Of a DNA stretch of 64,000 nucleotides, positions 55,000-64,000 are shown piece by piece. How positions within the stretch are numbered: position 1 is the stretch's first letter; every line of letters begins with the position of its first letter. Source of the DNA: Coprinellus micaceus (taxonomy: Eukaryota; Basidiomycota; Agaricomycetes; Agaricales; Psathyrellaceae); contig OX596337.1 in assembly GCA_951394405.1 (NCBI GenBank), positions 310,001 to 374,000 on the forward strand, read 5' to 3'. Both the position numbers and the translations under genes were made by a program. The notes under the pieces are model-generated. The model did no database searches, was not told the DNA's origin, and was given only the letters and a program-made list of their open reading frames with translations.

Positions 55000-57950
55000 C
55001 ATCTTTCGCCTCCATTTCTGATAAACCCACCCCCACCGGCGCAACCAACGTACATCGAAGTACGAGTCGACTGTGTCCCACCACCCTCTGCACTTGTTGA
55101 ACCCATGTCCATACCGACGCCTCCACCGTCCATACCTTAATCCACACTTTCGACATCAGAGTGGGCTTCTAAGCCATTGTCGTTCCCCCTAGAGCAGGCG
55201 TCCACGATCTACCCAACCGTAACTGGATCGGAGACGTTCGTTGGGGGCGGGAAGAGGTGCTGACATGCGTGTATTGTCCCCTTCGCTTGAGCAACTTCGA
55301 TGCCGGCCAAAGCGTGGACGTGAAGGTGGGCGAAGAAGAAACATGGGGTAGGGATCTTAGGTCCATGGCCAGCGGAATCCTGAGAAGTCAGGCAGTCGGA
55401 AGGAAGAAAGCGTCCCCCAGGTGCTTCTTGATTAGGGATTGGAGGAGGTAACCGCTTTGTCGAGGTGGAGACCGTGCCTGACTGGACGCGTCGCTTCGCA
55501 TGGGCGGTGGGAGAGAGCTAGCTGAGACTTGGCGGTGTTTGGTGAGGTCGATAAGGTCCAAGGCTATCGAGGCGAGATTTGCGAAGTGGCCCACCGAGGC
55601 TGTAGATGGAGGTTGATATCAGGCTCTTGACTACGCTGGCCAGTCGGAAGTGGCTGAAAAACCAGACAAAAGGTAAGCTGAGGGTAACCAATACGCAATG
55701 CGGGTGGGAGCTCACTTGGACTTGGTGTCCCAAGAAACACGTATCCTCCGACCTCGTTTGAGGACCCTGCTCAAGATCACCCGGCGTCGTTACTACGAGC
55801 TTCAACGCTGGTCTTCGTCAGGGAGGAGCCGATGTACCCTCGCTCGATGAAGGACGGCGTCCGGTAGGGGGTAACACCCCAACGCGACTGGGTGACTCGA
55901 GGAGGTCTGGCGATCTCGGGGCGACGAGGGCGGTGCCCAATGACAGCCTTCGGCCTACTGCGACGAGGAAATGGGACACGGAGTAGCAGTAACCATGGGC
56001 TTCGGGAATGTCGTTGACCCTGGTGATTCTGAGTATGCATGAGGGGGTAACGGAGTATTTTGTGCCTCGTGCGGTGGTAGTGCATTGAAAAGTTCGACCA
56101 GGCGTTGGGTTACCGAAGGTGATCTGTGGACCATGACGAGGGGTTGGGAATGACGCGGGGCCAGCTGGGGAGCGGATAAGCAGTTTGTCGATTGTAGGAC
56201 GATGCCGAGCCTTAGAGGACAGGGATGAGTTCTTACTCTGGGATGATAGGGGAGTCATAAACCGTACCTGACCTCTGGCGAATCGAGAGATCCTGCTTTA
56301 TTTCCTAGACTAGAGTCGATATCGAGAGACGCACTCCTCGACGCCGTGGATCTCCAACACAACGGCAAGGTGGCGATGGTTTTGTGGAGTGCGGCGATCC
56401 TTTCTTCCCGAGGGGTGGGGCGTAGGAAAGGGTTCTGGTGAGTCGAATGGGCAGAAGTTCGACCATTTCGCCTCCAATGGGTATCGCAGTTGTGGGGGGG
56501 CATTCGTCGACAGGGAGTGGTAGTAGGAGGCGGCGTGGAAAGCCAACGGAGGACAGTCGGGGACCCGAAGGGGTATTGGTTGGTTGGAAAGGGCGAGGTG
56601 GGTCCGGATTGGTGCTACGATCCTCGGCGTAACGCTCTTGAGGTAAAGTAGATTCGCTTCACCTGCAAAATGGAGAATGTGGGCAGAGCTGATCCATTAC
56701 TAACCAATTCCAGCACCCCAGGAAGGAGAAGAGATAACATACCGGATGGTCAAGCCGCACCAATTGTCAATCGGGAAGCTATCCCTTCGCCCTCTAACCC
56801 GTCCTTCTGTCGTTCCCACATCCCCTGGCCATTACAACATCCTCATCCGCCTCTTGCAGAAGAGCTCGGGTGCTGTGCTCGTAGCACGGTTGAGGAAGGC
56901 GTGGCGGTCGAGGAATCGGGGATATATCTCAGTTATAAGGCCCAAGTCGAGGAAGGGGCAGGTTATACGCCCTCGAGTATGGTGCGGAATTGGGGAGGTT
57001 TGAGGCATTCACCCATTGCAAGTGTTCGAGTATCGTTCAGCCGTGCGCTACGGTTGGGAGGTGTTCGTAGCTGCTGGTGTAGCTTAGTAGAATATGTGAA
57101 GCAGAGGTTCAGGGAGACGGAGCGAGTGTGTTGTTGTGGACGAGGTTGAACCAGCAAGCGCCCGCCAGAGTCATCGGCACAGCGATTGATCCGGGCTGTG
57201 GCTGTGCTTGGCCTCCGCGTCCAGCGATTTCGAATCGTTTTGGTCTCTTTCTCTTCCCCGTTCGAGTCCTGCGCCTTCTTCTATTCACTGACACCTTGGA
57301 CTTCTCCAGCTAGAATACCCGGTGACACTGGTGCTCCTATTGGAACAACAAACCACAGCCATGGGGCCACTGTCCCCGAAGCTCTCTGTCTGTCTCTTTA
57401 AAGTTTATCGCTATGATCTGGCAACGCTGCGACACTGGGTTGCCGATGCACACGCTCGCCGCTGACTCGCTCTTCCGCTGCTCCTGGGAACCACCCCTTG
57501 ACTTCTATAGGTGATAACCCATACTGAAACTACGCGCAGCCATCTTTGCGTGCGTACGGTGACGCCCCCAAATTCGTCTTGCACTCAGAATTGTCAACAC
57601 CTGGCTACTCCCTCCTATCCTCGTTCCAACATCGCGTCCCCCACCTTCCCTACTCGTTACGAATTGCTCTTGGAAAACCGGACACAAAGCCACATCCCCA
57701 CTCCCGCTTACGATTGAACGATTCCCCCTGGGTGGCTCGAAGGTGTCTTTGATGGCGTTTGAGTGACACATTGAGCTTTTGAATGTCTGGATATTCGATA
57801 GAGAATGCAGGGAGGCTTATACTATAAGAGATACACATCGAGGGTCGAGGGCCCAGCTGAGAAATCTAAGCGCCCACTAACTTTTGTGGGATCATCAGCC
57901 ACCGGCACCTATTCCGGGGTGCCGTCACCTGTTCCTGCGCCGGCGTCGTG
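55000..57950. repeat. Duplicated block, second copy (includes decayed copy D)
   Basis: It aligns in order with 44330-47200 (landmarks given there). It ends near 57940 with the shared GCCACCGGCACCTATT run also seen near 47172. Minus-strand ERGYIGSSLTK (about 55830-55865) is the conserved candidate coding piece. Confidence 0.65.
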
Positions 57951-58149
57951 GCCAGTCTTCCCGACATATTTTTCTCAGCTTTTCTTGATCTCCTTGACGT
58001 TTATTTGGGTTCCCCTCGTAGAGTGTAGTTTAGTGAGCTCCTGCCCAGGCGAAGGGCTATGTAGAAGCGAGGTCGAGAAGGGCTCCAGGGGGAAGAGAAT
58101 AGGTAATTACCCATCCCACATCCCCTCCCTCCAGTTTCCATCCGTCTGC

Positions 58150-58390
58150 TTCCCGTTCTCGTTCTCGTGTCCCGTTCTCGTTCCCGTTCCCATTCTCGTG
58201 TCCCGCTCCCGTTCTCGCTCCCCGTTCCCCGTTCCCGTTCTCGTTCTCGTGTCCCGTTCTCATTCTAGTTCTCGTTCCTGTGTCCCGTTCCCGTTCGCGT
58301 GCCTCATTATCGTGCCCCGTTCTCGTTCTCGTTCTCGTTCCAGTGTCCCGTTCCCGTTCGCGTGCCTCATTTTCGTCTCGTGCCTTGTTC
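58150..58390. repeat. Degenerate GTTCTC/GTTCCC hexamer array
   Basis: Runs of GTTCTC, GTTCCC and CGTGTCCC alternate, with two longer near-copies (CCCGTTCCCGTTCGCGTGCC near 58285 and 58345). On the minus strand this reads as Gly-Asn/Arg-Glu-rich open frames that I regard as artefacts. Confidence 0.7.
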
Positions 58391-58990
58391 TCTGGCCGTC
58401 GAATTCTACCCTGCTCGATCCTTTCCGCCCCATGGTATCAATTCGCCCTACAGTCTCGTTCTTTCCCCCTATCGTCCCTGTGGCCATCCACTCCTCGGAC
58501 CTTCAATGTCTCAGTCTTTGTTTATGAATAAACACATTTAGCCTGCCCACAATGCCCTACGGCATGACCAGATGGACCAGACCCGCCGAAGGATGATCGG
58601 TGGTCCGCCGAAATCGCGCGACCGTCCTTTGTAGCATGCCTTCCTTAGTCCCCTCTGCCGCTGAAATACACGCACATATATTCCATAGCGCCAACAACGT
58701 ATTCATATAGCAAGGTCTAAATGTAACCACTGAGCGCCTAAGCCTGAGTGGTGTTAGCTGGTCAAGGCGTGGAAAACCCCACCTGATCAAATCATTTCGA
58801 ACCGGCGTTGAGCAAGGACCTCTCTGCCTAGGACCATCCCCTACGTCACCTCATACCTATGCGTTTGCCGTCGAACAACAGTCAAGTCTCACCTTCTCTA
58901 TTTATTCCCTTCTCGCCAGGGCGTTCATGGCACCAAAACCCTAGCCTGCACCAATCGCTCATTCCTCTCTGAGCCGTACCTGTTTGGGCC
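58391..58990. other. No gene recognised; upstream flank of the LINE
   Basis: Nothing coding is seen. The last part may be the LINE 5' untranslated region. Confidence 0.35.
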
Positions 58991-60178
58991 ATGCCTACCG
59001 GTACTCGCTCTGCGGTGAAACCCCTCCCCGAACCTGTCGATCCTACTGCCCCTACCGAGAACGGTGGACCTCTATCTGCCACACCTACCGGCAAGCTCAC
59101 CTTTTTGCTGCGCTCCCCCGCACCTGCTATCACCGGTCCTGAGGGATCCACGAAGCCGTCAAAAGGTTCCAAGGCGAAGGAGAAACCCAAGCCCAGACCG
59201 AAGGGGGGAAGTAAAGGGAAGGCTAAGGAGGTGGTTGCAACGGCGACGCTCGAGTCGGTGGCAGAGACGATTCCCTTATCCCAAGAGACCGAGGCTGTTG
59301 AAGAAACTGGTACGCTCCCGGTTGGCAATTTCAATGTCCCTATCATCATCCCCGCCCCCACCGACCAATTCGGAGTCACCCAAAGCTTCGGTCTCATGTC
59401 AGTCACCGATGCTACTACCAACATGGAACACCATATCCGGTCTGCCGTCAACGACATCCAAATCGCCGAGTATGTCCTGAACCTCATGAACATCACCAGC
59501 GATCTCCAAGCCACCAAGCCGGATGTACTTGCGAACCGTCTCGACAACGTCGAGGGCGAGGCGTTGCCCACCCTTACCGAGAGGCTGGACGCTCTGGAAG
59601 GTGGAGACAAGTCCTTTGCCCGGGCCTCAGATATTGAGGGGGTTAGACGGGAGCTGGCTGCACTCACGGAATCCCTCACGCAATTTAGAAGTCAGAACAT
59701 GAAGGATAGGGCTACGACTGACAGCACCATCGGCGCCCTCAGAGACCAGATCAATGGACTCATGACCAACAGGAACCGGCCTCCTCCACCTCCTTCCCCC
59801 GTAGACGCCCACCCCCTGCTTACGCAAGGCCCTTCCTCCCTCCCCATTCGCAGTGTCAACCAGCACCCCAATGCCTTTCACCCCTACAACGACAGACCTG
59901 GACCGAGTCACGCGAACGAAGAGGTTACTGTCACCTACGGACCGCACCCCGGCTTCCTCCCTGACAATATCCCCAACCCAGTGGACCGTGTACGAGCGCA
60001 CATCGCTGATCTTCACCTGGCTGTCTGTCGTACCTCGCACGTCCTCACGGCCTATCGCGCGATGGGCATTCGGGACACCTATAAGATCACGTTTTCGAAC
60101 CGCCTTGCAGCCAACGCCTTCGTTGACAAGGTCGCCACCGCTCGCCCCTTCGCAGAGACCACCGCTGTCATCAACTGA
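58991..60178 (+). CDS. LINE ORF1-like protein
   Basis: 395 codons from an ATG. The N-terminus is Pro/Lys-rich and basic (KAKEKPKPRPKGGSKGKAKE). Residues of about 200-260 are helical with heptad-like spacing (TLTERLDALEGGDKSFA, VRRELAALTESLTQF), followed by a Pro-rich linker. The C-terminal part ends in YKITFSNRLAANAFVDKVA, which resembles the RNA-binding fold end of LINE ORF1 proteins. It precedes the endonuclease ORF by about 450 nt, as expected for a nucleic-acid-binding ORF1. The frame is intact, but the downstream ORF2 is not. Confidence 0.6.
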   Translation: MPTGTRSAVKPLPEPVDPTAPTENGGPLSATPTGKLTFLLRSPAPAITGPEGSTKPSKGSKAKEKPKPRPKGGSKGKAKEVVATATLESVAETIPLSQETEAVEETGTLPVGNFNVPIIIPAPTDQFGVTQSFGLMSVTDATTNMEHHIRSAVNDIQIAEYVLNLMNITSDLQATKPDVLANRLDNVEGEALPTLTERLDALEGGDKSFARASDIEGVRRELAALTESLTQFRSQNMKDRATTDSTIGALRDQINGLMTNRNRPPPPPSPVDAHPLLTQGPSSLPIRSVNQHPNAFHPYNDRPGPSHANEEVTVTYGPHPGFLPDNIPNPVDRVRAHIADLHLAVCRTSHVLTAYRAMGIRDTYKITFSNRLAANAFVDKVATARPFAETTAVIN

Positions 60179-60639
60179 TCGCGCTCACCGTTACCTCCCA
60201 TCTACCTCATGCCTCCGATCAACTCTCGCATCGCCGGTCGTCCACAAACCAAAGTGTAATTGTATCCCCCGTGTAGCCTTTTCCCTGAGTAATCACCGTT
60301 TGCCACCTTCCTCTCGTTGCCCCGCCGAGAAGTATATCAATATGTAATTGTATCCCGGTGTACTTGTACCATCATCCTGTATCTATAGTCCCATAACCCT
60401 GGCCTCTGTTGCTTCCCAATTGTCCGAACTCCCTGGAAGGATGGGCCACTCCACCCGATGGAAATGGCAAAGAACATTCAAGACTCAATGTGCCGGGTGC
60501 TGCGCACCCAGCACCGCCGCCCCTTGCTCTCCATTCCCCCTCAACCCCCACATTCCCGTGCGTCTCGCAGCAACCGAGGCCCGTACCCCTCTTCCAACAT
60601 TGCCCAGGAACCCGCTAGCGGATATATTGTCCACCCTGA

Positions 60640-61375
60640 GCCCAATGAATACTTCGTACGTCCATATTATGAGCTCAGTCCGGCATGACCACGCTGACCG
60701 CCTTGGCACGCTGTCCAGTGGGAGTGATGTTGACATGCGTGAAGGTAGCGTTGAGTCGAGATCGGGTTCCCCATCCTCTGCAGAGAGTCCCGATTCCGAT
60801 CCTAGTCGCAACCCATGTAGTGAAACAGGGGAGCCGAACCCTCCATCGACATCCCCCACACTCGAGAGCAACAACGGCGGGCGTCAGCTATCGATCGTAT
60901 CCTGGAATATTGGCGGGAATCTTGCACTGAATATCACGCATCCAACGCTATGGGCGACGATGAAGGACAACGACATCACTTTCTTTCAGGAAACATGGCT
61001 GGGACGAGCTCAGGGCCGCAACCTCTCCATCCCAACAGGATACAAGATGTTCAGCTGCTCACGCCCAAACAAGAGTAGTGGTCAGCTCCCTGGGGGCGGC
61101 GTCACGGTGGTGGTCTCAACGGGATTAAACTGCACTTTACGCGAGCAACTCTCCTCCCCTGATCTCATCGTGCTGGACCTCCCCGACTTCTTTCTCATCA
61201 ACTCCTACCTCCCTCCGGCGAATTCCAGAGCGAAGAATTGGGATCAGAAAGAAGCGATGAAGTCCCTCCTTCAGACTATCAACCTACTATACCATCTTGA
61301 TCATGGAACCATCGCTGCTCACAAGCCTATTGTCCTCATGGGTGACCTTAATGGGAGAATTGGCAACCACCAGCT
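60640..61375 (+). pseudogene. LINE endonuclease, N-terminal half
   Basis: Exonuclease-endonuclease-phosphatase fold motifs in order: LSIVSWNIGGN, ITFFQETWL, VVVSTGLNCTL, FFLINSYLPP and VLMGDLNGRIG (catalytic Asp and Asn). The reading ends within a few codons of GDLNGRIG, where sequence orientation flips. Confidence 0.75.
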
Positions 61376-61767
61376 TTGTGGGATGTAATATAGGCGTGGA
61401 CGCTGTGCCCGAGGAAGAAGGGGGCCCTGTAATACTGGCGTGTAGCCATCTCATCGGTAAGTCTGGCGGCCATCACCTCCTCGAGAATAAAGTCAATGGG
61501 GGAAGACGGCTCGAAGGATGGAGCAGGGTGTGACATAGAGGGGCTGTTTTCGATGGCATGGTGTGAATGTTTGACATCGACAATAAGTTGTAGCCTTGCA
61601 TGGTCGTAATTTGGCATGGGACAGGTGATTGAGAGTGAGACGACTGTTTCCAGGAGCGACTCCGAGAGCATCGCGTAGTCAATTACTGAGGAACCCTTCT
61701 TCTGGAAGGATGTCCTTCTTCCAGGTAGTGTATCTTCGAAGCAGGTTCCATTCACGACAGCCATGGA
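61376..61767 (-). pseudogene. LINE endonuclease, C-terminal half, inverted
   Basis: The minus strand reads SMAVVNGTCFEDTLPGRRTS, FQKKGSSVIDYAMLSESL and NYDHARLQLIVDV (the terminal Asp-His pair). A linker follows (PIDFILEEVMAARLTDEMAT). This is exactly what should follow GDLNGRIG, but on the opposite strand. Confidence 0.75.
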
Positions 61768-62868
61768 GTGTGGGTCGGAGATCTCTCCTCCGACGCAAGA
61801 CCAAAGCATCTTTTCAAGAGCAACTACAAAGCCCGCGCTGCTCAAGCCCAGTCCGCGTGTTATTCAGTGTTTGCAACCCAATCCTTTGTCGGCACCCTGT
61901 CCGTACACGACGGCGTTACCATGTACTACGCCAGAGTCGATCCTTACCTGATTCACGGGTTTGAGGCAGCCATAGACATTGACGACGAGGGCCTGAAATT
62001 GCTAGAAGACATTCAACTTCAGTTCCTACGACGTCTTCTGGACCTCAACCCTCGCTGCCCCACTGCCCCACTCTTTGTTGAAACCGGAATCCTCCCCATT
62101 CGTCATCGACGTCTCATCCTTGCCCTCCGATACGCAAAATACGCCTTATCACTCCCTGATCGACATTATGCCAGAAAAGCGTACCTAGACGCCATCGCTC
62201 TGTATAAGGATGGGAAACGATGCTGGGTCAAAGACCTGGAGGTAGCACTCGCCAAGCTCCCAGACTTCCCGGTCCTCACCGAGATTACCCAGATGGAGAG
62301 CGTGGGTGGCATTTCTGCACTGGTTGATGAGGTCCAGGAATCATGTGCGCGGTACCTCCATAAGCAACTCCAATCCACACGGCTCCCTCTTCTTAACGAC
62401 CCCCACCGACCTCTCGACGACGCCAAGCCCAGATTGTTTCTACGGAAGAAGAAATACTTGAACACCATCTTTGTTCCTGCACACCGCAAGGCAGTGTCCA
62501 GGCTCCTCACTGCTGATCACGGCCTTGCCATCGAACAATATCGACGCATCCGCCGACATGACGGCACTGCTATACCGGTCGATGAACGATGGTGCAGATA
62601 CTGTAACGCCCCAACAGAATCAGAGGTCCATGCTCTTTTTCTATGTCCAGGAGACGCAAGCTGCTCTAACGTCGGAACTCGAAGGCAGGAATTCTATGCT
62701 GATGTTTCACGCATCCTCCCATCATTCTCCATTGAACGGTGCCTCCGAAATCCCCCTCGCTGTATACACTTCTTTCTGAACTCCTCCGATATCGCGCCTG
62801 CATTCGGTAAATATGTATTTGATATACTGGACATGTTTCCTGGATTCCCCCGGGCCTCCGACACTTAG
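61768..62868 (+). pseudogene. LINE reverse transcriptase, C-terminal region
   Basis: The frame contains LFKSNYKARAAQAQSACYSV, LEDIQLQFLRRLLDLNPRCP, LPIRHRRLILALRYAKYALS and a CRYCNAPTESEVHALFLC finger. These are typical of the region after the RT core in fungal LINEs. No YxDD motif is present. The frame is open to 62868. Confidence 0.65.
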
Positions 62869-63079
62869 ATAGGTGACTGTATCTACTCTTGATACGCCAA
62901 ACTATCAGATGGACTGACTTAAACCTGAACCGTCCGATCGGCTAAGTCGATCACCAAACAAACCCTACTTTCCGCGTCGCCCAGGTGAGGCTGAAAGATG
63001 CGTCTAACGCTTCGACCCAGCAAATCTGGGTGATGTTCCACAGGACGACGCTGTCGTCTAGTGTGGATAGCGGCCGCTT
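62869..63079. other. Spacer after the LINE
   Basis: Nothing recognised. Confidence 0.35.
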
Positions 63080-64000
63080 CCTTATTGGGACCAAGTGCCG
63101 TGAGTACTACCTACCTACCTACCTACCTGTGTTCAAATTCAGACGCAGGTCGTCTCCGACCTCCACTGTCAACTCTTATCTCCCCCCCTCGTCTCTTCAC
63201 CCGTTGTCTCTAATCCTCGCTAGATACCCTGAGCTTCGACGACCTCGACCCTTCCTTAGGCTACGGGAACGGCAACTGAACGTAACCCTCGTCCCGCGCA
63301 TTCTAGGACAACCCCAACCTCCGTCGTCCGGCCATGGCGGTCGACGCAGGTTCAGACGCCACGCTCGATAACGGTCCGACGTCAATTGAACGAGGGGTGG
63401 TGAGGCTAGGCCTAGAGGATATCCCCTTCGTCGTCCACCGTCTCGAATGCACCACCCATCTGCAGTACAACACTGACGAGGGACCAACGTCCGCCCAACG
63501 GCCGAGGACTCACGTCATACTCCGCCCACTGCCTCGTCTTGGGACCATGACCAACGGCGGAATGGCGTGATGATGCACGGTGGGGTAGGGTGTTCGACTC
63601 CTGAACCCAGCGACTTGGTGGACTCTGGGTTCGGCGTTGGGATTGGGATTGGGTGAGACCCCAGGAATGTAGCAGGTACGTTCCTCTTTCCATCGGTTGT
63701 TCTCTCCTCTCCTTCCCAATACTCCCACATCGTCTCTTTCTGTTCATCCATATCCTATACTTCGCTATCCTCCCATGCTACGCGTCCCCGTCCCGTTTTT
63801 GCATTTCCGCTTCTATACAATGCAACCCACTGACGACTCTCTTCAGCTGACGACCCGCTAAAACTGCTCTTCTACTCAGCGCCGATCCTTCCCTGTGCCC
63901 CGCGTCCCGCTCTCGCGAATCAAGCACCCCCTCTCGGCCCGTGCTCGGCCATAGAGTAGTACCCGTCAACCAGCAATCGCCGTGAGCCCCACACAAAGAC
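63080..64000 (+). repeat. Second duplicated block, second copy
   Basis: Partner of 47230-48080. An ATG frame at 63334 (TSIERGVVRLGLEDIPFVVH) matches TSIEQAVGMLG in the first copy until an indel. Splice-like sites at 63676 and near 63847 match those of the first copy. It runs off the window end. Confidence 0.55.

Larger units (their letters stand above)
58991..62868 (+). mobile_element. Rearranged LINE (non-LTR retrotransposon)
   Basis: The order is ORF1, then the endonuclease N-terminal half on plus, then its C-terminal half inverted on minus, then the RT C-terminal region on plus. The RT catalytic core is absent. I see no poly(A) or simple tail after 62868 and no target duplication. Confidence 0.72.

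Noticed and set aside
57805..58527. 240-codon ORF rich in Arg-Ser-Phe-Pro
   Set aside because: It is the translation of the GTTCTC/GTTCCC array and is not a gene.
63585..63605. RNA polymerase III box B-like GTTCGACTCC in the repeated block (also GCTCGACTCC near 47680)
   Set aside because: The flanks do not fold into a T-arm and there is no convincing box A, so I do not call a tRNA or SINE.

Overview
This window reads as a repeat-rich accessory region of a basidiomycete fungus, most likely an Agaricomycete. The split genes carry short GT-AG introns of about 59-75 nt. The recognisable families are ones I associate with mushroom-forming fungi: NACHT (STAND) NTPases, a four-helix membrane protein family, a GCM-finger transposase, Ty3/gypsy elements with chromodomains, and a LINE with an AP-type endonuclease. 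There is no bacterial-style gene packing, and I see no rRNA, tRNA or CRISPR array.

Layout. 1-1 kb: a decayed repeated block (copy A). 2.5-3.5 kb (-): a membrane protein gene. 4.2-7.3 kb (+): NACHT gene 1. 8.0-8.7 kb (-): a gene ending in a SAP-like motif. 8.9-20.8 kb: a nest of transposons. A decayed host or transposon ORF is cut by an old LTR. That LTR is cut by an intact 8.07-kb Ty3/gypsy element (element 1, minus strand). Beyond it lies a second chromodomain gypsy relic, itself split by a 623-bp hAT-like element with an 8-bp target duplication. 20.9-33.6 kb: a third gypsy element (element 3) is interrupted by element 2, a heavily mutated relative of element 1. 33.9-37 kb (-): an integrase fragment and a broken GCM-finger/MULE-like transposase. 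37-43 kb is mostly unassigned and holds two relics of the membrane protein family. 43.4-48 kb and 55-58 kb plus 63-64 kb are diverged copies of the same blocks. Between them lie a 670-bp pogo/Tigger-like deletion derivative (50 kb) and NACHT gene 2 (51-54.3 kb). 58.9-62.9 kb is a rearranged LINE.

Three points stand out. First, both NACHT genes, once the introns are removed, encode a single chain with a canonical N-terminal NACHT core followed by a second P-loop module. That module lines up motif by motif with a NACHT core but has lost the Walker B acids. Second, gypsy elements 1 and 2 both carry a third ORF after pol. It encodes a conserved Cys/His finger and an acidic Trp-rich tail. Third, both elements appear to be self-primed: a 10-nt primer-binding site directly inside the 5' LTR is complementary to the predicted first 10 nt of their own transcript, with the same TATA spacing in both families. 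Element 2 shows strong CpG-to-TpG/CpA decay, and every coding interruption I found in it is a TGA.

Starts of several intron-containing genes are unresolved. Functions are given at family level only.
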